A stretch of DNA of 64,000 nt, taken from Phialophora verrucosa. Lineage: Eukaryota; Ascomycota; Eurotiomycetes; Chaetothyriales; Herpotrichiellaceae. Position numbers and translations under genes: made by a program. The stretch spans positions 372,001-436,000 of the forward strand of contig MSED01000009.1 of the NCBI GenBank assembly GCA_002099365.1. The letters are read 5' to 3'. The notes beneath the pieces are model-generated. The model was not told the DNA's origin and ran no database searches. It was given only the letters and a program-made list of their open reading frames with translations. Below are positions 11,228 through 24,580 of this stretch, piece after piece (positions within the stretch are counted from its first letter, which is position 1; the number at the start of each line of letters is the position of its first letter).

Positions 11228-12120
11228 GGTTGCGGCCCAGGCCTCAGTATCGTGGGAAGTAGGGTGTTTATTGCCCGCAGCTTTGAGTATGATACGATCG
11301 CATCCAAGTTGAGCTGATTTGGAGCCGAATTCTTGGATCGAACCAGTAATGAAGATTCCAAGAACGGGGGCGTTAAACAGCGGAAACAATGTACAGCAAA
11401 GGAAGGGTCAGATCAGAGAGCAATTGAAAGATGTGGTTGAAGGTTGGGCAGCGCTGCCGGGGGCTTTTTGCGCTGGCAGCTTCTGAAGTACCAACCTCTT
11501 CCTGCCACACAATTTCTTAGACACACCCAAACATGAGATCAGCACCGAGATTAGTGGCCTGCTCTGGTGGCTGGGAAACAACTTAATTGGGCTTGAATGA
11601 GATGGATAAACCTCCTGCGTCTCGAGAGAGTAAATCACACACCGCGATGCATTTGTGCACACTGGATATCCGGTGAGTGGTGACTGGAGTTGCCGGACCT
11701 ACCGCTGAATGGAAGCAGGAGCTTGGTGGCAGCTACGCCGCGGGGGTGATGCCTCGGCCACATGCTAATCAGGACCTGCATGCGTTGGCACCCCAGTCCG
11801 CTCAATTTGGCTTCACAACTACACGGTATTCGGGATCTACGAGGTACTGAGAGAGTACTCGTAGTTGGCGTGATGGGATATTGGTAGAGTAAGAGGTCAG
11901 GAGGCCTTTGAAACAGCTCGCCTTGCCGCCCTTTGGCCCTGATTTCGCGGGCGTTGCACCCCTTCTACGAGGACAACTAAGCCACTAGCCACTCCGGGCC
12001 GACTACCGAGTCCCCAGCCACCCGGCCCGACGCCACAAGCTTGGCCCTCGGTCGACTTGCCTCGGAGGGTTGCTCTCAGGTAGTCATTTCGTGTGTTTGT
12101 CTCACTCATTCTGCTACCCA

Positions 12121-12130
12121 TACGGAGTAC
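12121..12130 (+). repeat. TACGGAGTAC intergenic motif, copy 1
   Basis: This is a perfect copy of a 10-mer found four times in the window, always outside coding sequence. It is followed by two further GTAC-containing steps. Function unknown. Confidence 0.5.
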
Positions 12131-14745
12131 ACAGTACGCAGTACCTCTGGAGAGCTTCGTGAGTGTCGATCCATTCTCATATTGTTGATTTCTACGTCTT
12201 GCAACCCTGCTTGGTCTCGTTTTCCTGATGACGTCCCAATATCTGGCGTTGGGCTCACCGCAAACGCGAGGTCACCAAAGCCTGGTGCAGAATGACATCA
12301 ACGGACTCCTCCACCATCCGAGGCTTCCTGGCGAGGCTGGAGAGGCCACGAGAAGCTACGACTTCCTATCCGGCCAAGTCACGCATACCCCTTGTTGATC
12401 CGACCAAGAAGGGCACGCTTCTGGAATTGAAGAAGAATACGTAAACACGTGGGTCGGCCCACCTTGAATGCCTGGTGCAAGGTCGCCCTACCTCTAGCGA
12501 AACGGACCTAGCATCCTCACTACCTCCCCAATGGATGTACTCTATTCAGCCGCCCGTACAACACATTCTTGCTGCGTCATTTACCCAGTACGACTGCCCC
12601 AACTAGCCATCCGCAATTCCAGGCTGCGTGAAATTTAGGCCGTCAATCAAGTGGTGTGACATTCCAGGAATGTGTTCGATTCTTTACTGGATGAAAGGGA
12701 TGTTTGAAGTTGGACAACCTTGGAGCATTACAGGGTCAACGGAATTCTTTGGTTTGCGAAGCAATCTCTGTACTCTTTAGTGCGCGATCCCTGCTTTCAT
12801 CTGCACCCGCATTACTACCCTTCCACCTCTTCTGCTTACAACTGCGTGGACAGTTGATAACGTCAGCTACTAATCACCCAACCTTTCTTCGGCAACATCC
12901 TATTAACCCAAGAGCCAATCACTGACTTCAACTCCAAATTGGCTTTCACTCATGTCCCAGCATGGATGGTAGGCACGTCTTTGTCAACTTGTCTCTCCAT
13001 GACGTCGAACCTCAGTGTGCGACGTTGCCGAGAGGTTACACAGGCGCTCGCCGCCCAAAAATGGAAGAAACTCCGATGCCGTTACTGGCCTCATGGTCTT
13101 ACTAAAGAGCATGATACTGGCCAAGATTCAGGTAGCGCCCTAATGCTCACTGGAACCTCGGACCAGGGTCTGATTAGGCTGGGCTTCCTGCACGGCGACT
13201 GCCGCCCCTGGCGGTTGAGCCACCAAGTCGGAGAATCAGATCCGGTAGCCGGACTCGACGGGCAAGGCCTGGCTCACGAAATGCTTAGCGAAGTCTATTC
13301 CGTACCGATCCTCGAGCTTGTCACCGCTACGCACAATCAGCCCCAGAGACTGCTCCGAGACCCAAGACGCTCTGACGAGGCTTCAGGGCGCATTCTGCAC
13401 TTCGGATATCTGTTATCAAGCCACTCTGAAGCCACTACGCTGGACAGAGAGACTATGAGTGATTATCAAGATAGCGAAGCCAGTCCGTGCCACCGTCAAC
13501 GTCGCTGCAACAGCGCGGGTTCATGGCAACCTCAGTCATACTGGGGAACACCTCTCGGGAACCTCGCACATCTGTCACCTAGTGGCCCACAGGAAAGAAC
13601 CAGTCACTATACGGCCCTTGATGTCGCTGGATCATGATGCGTCTACGTCATTGTCGCTGTTCTCAGGCGTTGGATCATGTAGGGTAGTCATGATCTTGTG
13701 TGCCTCGTAAGTGCTACGCGCCACCGATGAGATCTGTACGCGACAGTTAGCGAACCTCAACCGCACTTGCCATCTTCCAGAGCCCCAAGTCAACATTCCA
13801 AAGCTTTTCCTGACTCAGGTTCGCGCCAGGTATTTGGGTCGACGTCAAATCGGTGCGACCCGACAAGCAGATCTCCTGTGAGATGTATTCACGCGTAAGG
13901 ACCTGGAGCAGCCCCTGCTACGTCTCCATTCGCCAACCTAAGCGACAACCGCTGCTACTCCACGAAATGGCTATCATTTTAGCCTCGTTGCTGTGGTAAG
14001 TCGTAAATATGGTCTGTCATCTTTGGTCATTCTGCGAATCACAACTTCAACCCAAGAGGCGTTGGACAGTTCCGTAGATTGAGTGACCGGTACCTTGTTC
14101 CCTACGGCATCTGGAACAGATGGCATGCGAATATGGCCACAGAACCATTTAGCTGGCTTGCAAACAAGATACGATGGATCGTCACGGAGAGAGCGCATCA
14201 GCGGAACATATCCAAGATTTTTGGCCGCCAATATCGACAGAAGGCGAGTAGAAGTACTGACATATTCGACCGCTGCTCGTCCCAAGACACGATTGACGCG
14301 TTGTCATTGTCAAAGAAAATAATGCGTTGCTGTATGGTACGCGGGTTTTGCTGCTGTCGGGGCCGCACTCTAACCATGGAAGAAGTACTTCAATGCCTGA
14401 TAGACAATGGGAGCTTCACAGTGGGAATACCAAGTGTGCCTCGTCTACAGACCTGTCTCGCCTTGTGGTTTCGAATTCTGGGGACAAGATCTAATGTGTG
14501 CAGCTGCACTTTACATTCGCAACTCGAGCTCCCCACACAAATACCGCAGTTGGGATCTGAAGTCAGTGGGCGTCCGTTGACGTCCGGCTGTGTGGCACAT
14601 TTCCAGGCACCGTTGTGTCATCGAGTAACCACAGCACCACTCCCAACATCGGATGTGCGGCGCTTATTTTCCTCTGCGTCTTGGGTGTCTTAGGCCCTCC
14701 GTACGAAGTCGTCAGTGATCCACTGAGCACTGACCACGGCTTATC

Positions 14746-14806
14746 CAGCTTTTAGTGAACTCCCGAGACCTCAACCCAGTGCTAAGTCTTCAACTGAGCT
14801 AGCTGC
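14746..14806 (-). pseudogene. tRNA-like relic
   Basis: On the minus strand, CAGCTAGCTCAGTTGAAGAC looks like a tRNA A-box region, and GGTCTCGGGAGTTCAC about 30 nt later resembles a B-box. The fragment is about 61 nt, too short for a full tRNA; the acceptor ends pair only weakly (CAGCT/AGCTG) and the anticodon arm is unclear. It may be a decayed tRNA or a tRNA-derived element, or chance. Confidence 0.2.
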
Positions 14807-15313
14807 TCTGTCCTCAAGCCACAATATACCTCGTAAGGGATGGTGCCGGTGATGGGAAGGCTTCGAGGCTCTTGATTCGGCTCGAGCTTCTGCCTGGTGC
14901 ATGCAAGTTTGGCTGAGTCAAGTAGGATTCATGTTCCGTGCAGAAATGAACCAGGCAAACCCCGGCCAGGCCGCCATGCCAGTTCCGACAAGTTGCGTCG
15001 ACAAGTGCGCCTGCAAAAAGAGGAAAAGCGCAGTTTTGACAGCGTTCGTTTTCCCGTTGTCGAAGTGTGCGCCGATTGGAATCGCGTGGAGACTTGTAGA
15101 GGCACAGTCATTCGCGTCCATTCTACACCTTGTTTGCATGAGGCAGACCACCCTTTTCGTACCCACGCCAGCCTTGTGTGCTAGCAGACCTTGTATAAGA
15201 GGTCCCCTTGCCCCCCACCATCTGTCTGTACGGATCCTCTCCAAGTCCAACGCAAAGCGAAACTCTCAGACAAAGCACAGATAACCACCAGCATTCAACG
15301 TTCCTGACTCAAC

Positions 15314-16064
15314 ATGACTGACTACCACTCTACCAACGGCTGGTCTCAACAATCGGCCAGCTTCTCTCCTATGGATACCTCTTTCCAATGGGACTACGCC
15401 GGCGTCCAGTCACCCAAGAACATGGTTAGCCATTACAACGATGTAAGCACCCCTCCTCTTGAAGGAAAAAGTCCGATTTAGCTAATACGGAGGGCAGCTT
15501 CTGCAAAGAGCAGCTGATTTCTACGCCACGCTCGACAACTCTTTCGACAGCATGTCGTCGTCGGGCTCAGACCGATCTTACAGATCGACGCCTGAGCGAC
15601 GAACATCAGCAACCACGAACAGTGTTGTCGCACAAGTTAAAAGTTCTATTCCGGACAAGATCGAGGTAAGTTCGAATTCGGACGCCAGCCCGTCGGTCCC
15701 GATTGGACTAACAATTTGACAGAGGAGACGAGAACAAAACCGCTCATCTCAGCGAGCATACCGGGAACGAAAGGAGCGCCATCAGAAGGAGCTCGAGGGC
15801 CAAATCGCGCAATGGCAGCAGAAGCACCAGCTCCTTTCTCGATCGTACTCGCAGCAGACCGAGGAAGTTGCCCGGCTCAAGTCGCAAATCGAGCAACTCA
15901 ACAGCGAGATTTCCAATCTCCAGACCGGTTTGCCGACCCTCTGCGGCTCGTTATGTCAGTCACCGCAAGAATTCGACCTGGTCCCCTTTTTCAACGCGGA
16001 CTCTCTGAGCCCCCAAAGTACCCCTCGGATGTCCCATTCCATCCCAAGCAGGCGTGGCTCCTAG
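15314..16064 (+). CDS. Yap/AP-1-like bZIP transcription factor
   Basis: Three exons (15314-15442, 15498-15665, 15723-16064) give a 212-residue protein; both introns have GTAAG donors, and the second has a GACTAAC branch site. The basic region falls at residues 100-118, REQNRSSQRAYRERKERH, matching the fungal AP-1/Yap pattern (NR-x-x-QR-x-[FY]RERK) with Ser-Ser in place of the usual Ala pair. A coiled-coil leucine-zipper segment follows (about 119-165, EEVARLKSQIEQLNSEISNL). The N-terminus is Ser/Gln/Tyr-rich and the C-terminal 45 residues contain two cysteines (CGSLC) but no full Cys-rich domain of Yap1. It is likely a small regulator of stress or secondary metabolism, as are related RsmA/Yap proteins; the target set is unknown. 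It stands alone in a gene-poor region. Confidence 0.88.
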
Positions 16065-18414
16065 ATGCAGCACAGATGACGTGGGAGTGCTTCTATTTGG
16101 TTTGCATAGCGCAAGGCTGGGATGACAAGGGGCGTTTAGGTCGGCGATGATTTCTGGGCGCTTGAGGAAAGATGTGGTTGTCCATGTGCATTTGAGCGAG
16201 ACGGCCATTGTGTGTATTCGACGACATTCGATGCTGGCACCTTTGTGCGGTTGTACGCGTCTACGACGAGGAAAATTGGGACACGCATCCTACGAGGGAG
16301 GGTTTGGGAGCGGGTTCTCCAAGCAGCAGGGCACGTAATGCATCCCCAGTTTCGATGAGAAGGACTCCTTGGCTTAGGCTTGTCTTGACCTCAGGCGGCT
16401 TTGATAGAATCCTCTTCCTGAGTTGGCACACGCCAGATGGAATCGAGCGAACTGAGAAACCTCTACCATGCAATTTCCTGGCCGTCTCGGTGTCCTTGGT
16501 CAATCTCTCTTCCTGCGAGCAGCAAGCTCGCTCAACACGGGATAGAGTCGGGCTGATCCACATGTAGCCCGCCATGGGAAGATGGGTGACGATCCTTCGA
16601 AGGGTCGTCGGCACAGTGCCGGGAGCACCTTGCCCTTCATGGTGTTGGGTCATGACCTGAGCTGCAGGGCATGAGTAAGAATTTTGGGCGGGCGCCTGGG
16701 TAAGTTACATAACCCGAGCCTGCAGAAGTCCTAGCAAATCTCTGCCGGCCTGCGACCAGTAGAAACGGCGGCGAGCAAAGCAGGGCTGTCTGAACACCGT
16801 TAGTTGATGCCGCCTTGGCAATTTCCTGATCGAGAGTCCCCACGGAATGTGATTGCGGCAGGCATTGGGCTGCTGCCACGTGGGATGGGATGTGCGGTGG
16901 GTGGGCGGGCGAGTGATGACTGTGCTGCTCCCTTTCTAGGCACCATTGGTTTGCCATTTCCGCGACAAGCAGCGGGGCGAATCACAGCATCGCGAACCCC
17001 ATTGCCAATAATGATCATGAGCAGTTGCAGCTTCACAGCGTTCGATATCGGCCGCGTCTGCTTTCGTTTCGGGTAGATACAGCAGTAGTGAGTATCACAC
17101 CATCAAGGCCGACTGTGGATAATTTCTTCGAGCATACTGTAGGTCCAGTACCCAAGCCCAACACCTCTGTTTCATGTCATTGGTCTCGTTGGCGAGGAAG
17201 AATATGCAGGCTGTCAACCAATCCCGGCTGCAGATTCAACTACCCGGAAAGGGAAAGATGCCAACGCATGACCAGAAGACAGGTTCGGGAGCCAGCTGAT
17301 GAAGACAACCACCACCTCAGATTTGCCGGGCAAGTGTGGAAAGTCACGGAGCACACGGTTATTTCTGAAACCGCCCTGGCGCAATCCAATCTCGCAATTA
17401 GCCTGTGACGTTGTTGACGCCGTGAAGCGAAGCCACGTTCCAGCACTGAATACGAAGTCTCGAGACTCGTCCTGTTGCTCTTCCGTAGTTTTCCCGGACC
17501 CCATACTGCGTACTCGGTACTCGTATCCAGCGCTGGAGGTCGTGCGTTACACGCGCCTCGCCATATCTACAAGAAGCCTGGCTATGAATGTTGTTGGGAC
17601 CAGGAGTGTTCCACAAGGCTCGTGAAGCGGGCCACTCTCGCCGAACGTCGAGCAGCAGCCTGCTGAGAGCGACGCCGAACCGTGCCGTTGGAACGCATTC
17701 CTTTGGGCAAAGGTCTACGTGTGCAAAAGTCCGGATACAGACAGAGATATTCCCTGGTTGGGAAGGTGCTCGCAAAACTGCGATCCCTGGGCGCTGGACG
17801 AGCGCTCTCGGGGTTCAACGAACCCTTGCATGGTGGAAGCCCGAGCTTGGTCCTGCTCGGTACATCAAGCGAACAGCATCTCGCATTGTCACTTCAACGG
17901 TTGAGGAAATGCTTTCTCCACAATAGCTGGTCAGCCACGCCCAGGATTACATCGCCAGGGCGGCCTGTCGTCGTCAAGTTCCCGAGAGTCCAAGAGTCCA
18001 GGCCCTCGAGTCCACGGCTTCCGTGCTGGGCTAGTTAAGCTGCCGTCGACCATACCCTTTATTGCAGGAGCACTAGTGGGAGAAGAGTTCCCTCGAACCT
18101 GCTAGATTTTAAAAAACTCTCGATCTACACACACACCTCCTCGTAATTGTCCATGGCGGCACGCGAAAGCAGGGGCTGCACAGGTCACTGGGGTTTTCTG
18201 GACGCGCCAGACCTTGTGACTCTGTGAGAGATCCCGGTATATACAGTACTAACACAGTGGCCTGACTGAGGTGTCCTCCTGGCTACTGGCCGAAACCTAG
18301 CACAGGACAGGACAGTCGTACCCCAGCACTCTGACGATCCGTCACCCCGGCACGGTCAGCCTTTTCGGTGCTTGTTCACCTGTGGTGGACTTCTCGGCAG
18401 TGCCCACCGGGTCT

Positions 18415-18437
18415 CACACACACACATACACACACAG
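18415..18437 (+). repeat. CA dinucleotide repeat
   Basis: A run of CA units with one TA interruption lies in the gene-poor region. Confidence 0.9.
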
Positions 18438-21270
18438 AGTCTCGACTACGGGGTGCTTGTTACTGTGTAGACCAACTCCTCCCCCCACTTGGCACTTGTC
18501 GCTGTTGACCGCTACCCACTTGTGATGCTAGGCTAGACGGCTTAAAGAAGGAGGGTCCTTCCCACCAAGGCGTAGATCGTCGATCTCGTCCCCGATCTCT
18601 CCCTGGTTTCGGTGCTATGCACAATGATGTCTGCAGTCCACAAGCGCCCACATTTTGTGCATCGACCGAGAAGCACACGTCGCCAGTGCCTCGTAGAATA
18701 CGGAGCAGAGTCGCCCTTGAAGATCGGGCACCTTCCGCCGTCGCCGGCGCTACAATTAACCGAGCTTTCCAGAAGCCTGCTGGGTTGCATTGAGCTTCTC
18801 TCAGTATCCTACAAGAGTACTCGTACGAGTAACAACTCGGGATTTACCGAGGGCAACCGATTTCACTGAACTCCACTGATGCAACGCTTCATCTTTTATC
18901 GCAAGCCCGCTCTTGCTGGGTAAAGTAGCTACCTCGACAGAAGCGGTACTCTCCTTACCGTCCTTGGCAGACCACGAGAGTCATTGACACTGTAGCACCC
19001 TCACTTGCAACTGTTGTAGTGCCGACAGTCTGTCCATCCTCCCACTATGCGCTGCCACAACCCATCGCAGCTGCCGGGTGAGGGCGGTGAATACAGGCGC
19101 CCGAAAACTCGTCGCATCCACATTAGCTGCTTCTCTCCCTCCTCAACCAGACTTGCGGTGAGCTCAGATGTTCTGTTGTCGCGTACCCGCCTCTATCCTG
19201 CCTCCGTCGACATTCGCTTCCATCCCTTAACCTACGACATCCCTCCGTGCTCTACTACTACTGTCGGCGGTCAGAAAAATCGCGAGATCGCTGTGGTGCT
19301 GGTGTGACATGGAGAAGAAGTATTCAATATTCCATGTTTGCTATACTATTGCCGCTGGAGGATTGTTTACGTCGCCGCCGTCTCAGGAAGAGGGTCTAGT
19401 TATTCTGGCATGCGCGGCAACATCAGAGGGTTTTGTGCTCTCGCTACCCGGTATGCAGTGATCGACCTTCCAACGAAGATTGCAGCATCTGACTCCGCAA
19501 ACCACCCCCGCTTCTGCGACTGCTTTCTCGCACAGGAAAGCAACCACTGCACCGAGCGAGGGCTGTTCCAAGCCTGCTTCACATTTTACACGCCCTGCCT
19601 TGCTCGTGCGAGAGACGGTTGTTGGGGAAGTTCTGACTTGCAGCACAATTTCTTGACCTGCGCAGTTTCAGCTTGCGGCTCACGGCTTGCAGTATCTGCG
19701 ATTATGATCGGGAAAGAATCAATCTGCGTGTCTTCTGCTGAACGCGTGTTCATGGTGTACATACACAGTACACAATATATTGGTCGATTTCACGGCGACC
19801 TACCGAGACGAGAAGATACCTGTGCCTTTTTCTTCAATTACAAATGGTGCGTCTGGCACGTGGCGCATTGCACAGTACAACCCGAAGCTGCGTGCGCGCG
19901 CAGGAGCACATGCAGTCGACATTCCTCAGAGACCACGATCAAGAATGTTTCGTTTCCTTTCGTTTCGTTTCCATTCGTGTTTTGTTTTCGCGACTTCTTC
20001 TCCGTCATCAAATCCTACCGGGCAGCACCCGGGGAGGAGGACATCGCGCTACCCACGGCCCATCGCCAGATCCATCACACTCGGTGTGCATCGTCCGATC
20101 CGATTGCAACTCGGGAAGCTTGGGCAGGGAAGTACATACAGTAATATTGTGTAGAAGTACGCGTGGCCTTCACGCCCTCACGCCATCAGACGACCGCGCG
20201 CGAACATCCCAAAACGGAGAACAGCCCTGCGTAGAAAGAAAGAAAAACTGGTGGATGGGATGACCTGGATGACTACGTACATAGTGCAAAGTCGGCGATT
20301 CCTTTTCCCAAAGTGGCAAAAGCTGGGGTGTGGTTTCTGCGAGATTTGTCAACAGCTAGAGCGGGCTCTTTACTGGTTCAATGCAGGGGCTTTCACGAGG
20401 GAGACGAGCAGCTGTGTGCCTGTCACACCAGTGTACGAGCGATTCCGTACTCTGGACCAGATGACCCTCATGGTGCAGATCGCAGATCTTACCCACGCCA
20501 CGCAATCTCATCCCCCACGTTTGCTAGAATGAAAAATAATTATTTCCCAGTGGCCTGTTCCGGAGTATCTACAGGCAGAACTGTCTAGCATCGTGGAAGC
20601 GGCCGTTAAGCTGTACGAGACCATACCGGAGACATCACACGTGTGTCACTACGGTCAGTTTGTAATTATGGATCTCGGGGCACGCGCTTCTCAGACCATC
20701 CCAGCCGTTCTCCCAACGAACACAGTACAGTATCAGGTTCCATAACGCTCACCGGTCGTCACCCGCGTCCAGGGGAACCGACCGACCGACCGCAGAGCTT
20801 GAAAACAGAGATTGTCTGGGCGATAGTACTCTCCAGTCCGCTGCTCCAGGAATTACATTGTATTGGATTACACCCTGTCTCCCCCTCGCCGCGCGCCACC
20901 GTCCAGATAGATTAAATGTACACTGTTACCCTTAATGTACTGGTGCTGTGTAAACCTTCACGCGGACCATGTCAATACATAGTAAGTATACTTGGAACTG
21001 CACTCCATAGCACGATCGGCCGATTCCGGGTCTGGCGCGGCATTGCCGGTCCGATCCTTTCTTCCAGGACCTGGGACACCGGATCCCTGAGGAAACCGAA
21101 ATGACGGCCCTGCCCCTGTTGGTCGGGATCTTCGGTGTCTTCAAGGTCAAGGTCGAGAAAGAAGGAGGACACTGATCGACCGATCGACTGATATACCCAC
21201 CCATATTGGATAATCGATATTCGATCCTCCGTATTCGCTGGCTGACAGCTCCGCTGGACAGCCTCGCCCT

Positions 21271-21310
21271 TACGTATATACGTATATACGTATGTATGTA
21301 TGGTATGTAT
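21271..21310 (+). repeat. TACGTATA/TATG simple repeat
   Basis: Three TACGTATA-like units are followed by TATG repeats; the whole is a nearly self-complementary microsatellite. Confidence 0.9.
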
Positions 21311-24300
21311 CAGGCCATGGATATGCTCGGCAGGTACTGTAGGCCGCGCGGATGCCTGGCGATCTGTATGCAGGTGGATACAGTTCATTTCGGTACGGTA
21401 CAGCAGAGTATGACCAAAGCTTGATCCATGGTCGTGCATGGCTGGTGAAGCTTGTCTAGGTATCCTCGTGCCTGGGTGCCAAAGCTTACTCTAGGTATCG
21501 AGGTATCCCGGTGAAGTAAGCATGGAGTCGGAGGAGACACACACACACTACTGAGTGCGCGTAACTCTGTTTTACTCTGTGTACGTTGGCCTCGCTCGAC
21601 TTTTGCGGGTCTTGCTTGGTGGAGTGTGGTATGTAGGATACGTATGTACCCTCCCCTCGTGCCAGTTGGACTGCGTTGTCGTACGAGTACACAGCACAGC
21701 GCTGCTAGTACACTATAGTATGGCCCTGGAGCTGGGGTAGGCCTGTGCTGCGTACCAAGTGATATGCTACAGGCAACGCACTTTTCCTATCCTTGCGCCT
21801 TCCCTATTCGTTTGCCTCCGCGTCCGAGATGGTCTAGCCAGGAACATAAGGATGCAGGATTCGAAATGCGTGGCTACGTACAGTACATCCACAGCACTGG
21901 TCGAGCACAGGGACACAGGGGCGCAGACCGGGGCACAGGGGTGCTTGATGTACATACATACGTCGCCTCATATGCTTCTCGATGACCTCATCCGCCATGG
22001 AATGTCGGGGTTGAAGTGCGCTCTTGGACTCCCGCTCTACACCGGCTTGGACCCCGGGCGTCCGCCGCCCTGGTCCGGTCAGAGCCGGAATGATGAATGC
22101 TAGGGCCCAAGCGTGCTAAGTCTTCCAGCGGAAAGAACGCGAATCGGCCTCAAGCTCCCCAGGTAAGCCGGGCATCGCAAGGTTGAACGGCGCTATCATT
22201 TTGGAACACTGTGTATACACAGGATGTGCAGTATACGCAACGTGAGTGGGGGACGTGAGTTGTCTGATTGGAAGCGTTTCGTCGCGTCGCGTCGTCGCTA
22301 TATCGATCGATACGCCGGCAGCCCCATCGCCATCAGTAACCGTGACATGCTTGTCCTCGACGCCTAAGGCTAAGTGGGCGTGCACTGCGAGCAATTCAAC
22401 GCAGTATTGAAGCTGTGCAGCTGGTGATAGCCCCTCGGATTGTTCTCACCGACGAATTTGTTGTGCTGCCGACAATGACGAGCCCGTGTTGTCCATATTC
22501 TGATCGTCCTTGGGATGCGTAGGGGTTCAATCGTTGATGAGCATGATTCTATGAGCATATCTGCTGGACCTTATTTGTTAGAGCTGGTTGGCGTGTTGAG
22601 TGTGTTATAATAGACAATCAGAATCAATCGACCAAGGCCCTCTATTCTAACGGCCCAAGCAAATGCGGCAAGGTATTATCAATAGGGAAAGCCATGTTCG
22701 CCGGACACTCACTCACTTGACCGCTTCGGCCTTCGCAATAGGGATGCTGCCCTGATGTGCTGATGCTCCTTTAGGCAATGCTGGGCCAGAACACTGGAGT
22801 CTCGAGAATCTCAATCAAGCAGGCACCGCCTTCCTAAACACTGTGATGAGGGCAGTACAGTAAAGTGGAGGGGATTTATGTTTCCGCGCCCTTTTCCACT
22901 GGTCTGATCGAGGTCCATGTATCTGGCTTTATCACTGCGAATCAGTCACCTAGGTGTCTGTGGGCCCGAAGCTGAAAGATCAAGCCTCAAATTGGGAGAC
23001 ACCCAAATGTGATATCTGGTTGTCCAGTGGCATTGACATTGATGTCGATGTTGACGTAAATGGCGGCAAGGCAGCGGAAACCCCTCCATCATAGAGCTGT
23101 GCGGCTGTGGAGCCGTGAATACCCCAGGTTGGTTCTGGATAACCTAGCCGGTGCAGCAGGACCGAGATCCAGGATAAGTACCTGGTATTGGCTTAGCTAG
23201 CGCAAGTACTACACTTAATGGTAGATCAGTAAGGACCTGGCCTCATCAAGCTGAGACTGCTGAGATTGCTGGGGCTACAGCCTTTGCTCCCATATCGGCT
23301 GTCCATATATATGCATGTGCATATCAACCACCTAGACACTTTACCACAGTCCTGTTGTTGGTAAGGCCGTGCGAGAGAGAGAGTTTAAAAACCCTGGCTA
23401 GTCGGTCGTGCAGGAGCTGGGGAGGACAAACAGTGTTTCAATTTCTGGGTCTCGTGTTGTGGTGCGGTGTAGTCACTGGGGTCAGCTCCTCAGTCTGAAT
23501 GCTCAATCCCTTGTACTGCGGACGTGGTCACCCTTTCGAATGGTCAGGGTTCGTACGAGTATGACCGGTGAGACTGCAGACCACATGCTCAAGATCATTC
23601 TGTTCGTACATACCTCGAAGTGCTCCGCCATTGGCACTCGCTGCATGCTCATCATATCTCCCAGAAACGAAACATGATTGCAAGCGTGTGTGCGTGGCCG
23701 CACTCGTTTTCCGGCCGCCAGACTACCTGGTATGTAACATAGCGTCAACCGGCTGCCTTGAAACCGTTATCTGTGATAGTCAAGCCACGGCTGTCGTTTT
23801 TTGGATCGCTGTGTGAGGTAATGGTAATCTCTCACCACAGTATCGTTCTTCAACTGCGGTCATTGCACTTGAGCTTCGGGTCTGCCATGTGTGACAAGGG
23901 CCAAATCGACTCGACTCGACGGACGAGTGTTGCGCGACGCTAAGGAGCTGAGAGAAAAGGAGCCTTGTTTGTTGCGGCGGAATTGTCCGGGAGCGAGTGT
24001 ATCATACAATATTCACGCTGGTCCTCATACAGTGCTTGAATTATGCGTGGCGCCTGTTGCGATCGCATGATGGTTGAGATTCCCAACCGTTGCCTGGGAA
24101 AATGGACCATGGTACTCACGTTCGAGTCGAGTCTTCAGTCTTGTGTCGGACTTGCATCTGTGGTTGTATAGCGTGTGGGCTATCTTGCACTGGTGTGAGT
24201 TGAACAACGCGACATGAGGTGCTGCTTGTCGCAGCTCAGCCTTGTCTCTAGCGCTGTAGCCTCGTCGGGATTTTGCGGAGTTCGTGGGGATGCTTGGGAT

Positions 24301-24580
24301 GTTTAGTCATCGGGGGAACTCAACATCTTCGCCGTTCCTCGACCAACAAAATCAGTCGATTTGCGGTCATCAGGACTCGAGTGCAATCATCAATCCGGAC
24401 TTCTCGTCGTACAGTAGGATCTCTCAAGCTAGAGCTCGACTATATTGGAATCATCCGCACAGTCGATGCGCGTTCCTCCATCCAAGACCAACGCGCGTCC
24501 TACGGCCGCTTGGTGACTGCCAGAAAAAATTCGGCTCGTGTTGAGTCTGCGCGCTGCCCAACCATGTTGTTTGTCGAGGC

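Larger units (their letters stand above)
11228..15313. other. Gene-poor 4-kb stretch
   Basis: No gene is supported here. The longest open frames (for example 12939-13637 and 14079-14693) have low-complexity-free but domain-free translations and lack splice-consistent extensions. The final 300 bp are probably the bZIP 5' UTR and promoter. A tRNA-like fragment lies at 14746-14806 and one TACGGAGTAC motif at 12121-12130. Confidence 0.5.
16065..24580. other. 8.5-kb stretch without recognisable genes
   Basis: Both strands were read in all frames. Open frames up to 268 codons (19338-20144) exist, but their translations lack domains, and none extends through plausible introns. Base composition is not strongly AT-rich, so it does not look like heavily RIP-mutated repeat. 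It contains CA and TACGTA simple repeats, many short palindromes built from GTAC and GTACGAGTAC, and a few TATA-like patches. It may be long regulatory sequence or unannotated noncoding transcription units between two regulator genes. Confidence 0.5.

Noticed and set aside
12939..13637. 232-codon open frame
   Set aside because: No domain-like sequence, and codon use unlike the accepted genes.
19338..20144. 268-codon open frame in the gene-poor region
   Set aside because: The translation is rich in Cys, Arg and Ser in no pattern, has no domain and no extension by splicing; it looks random.
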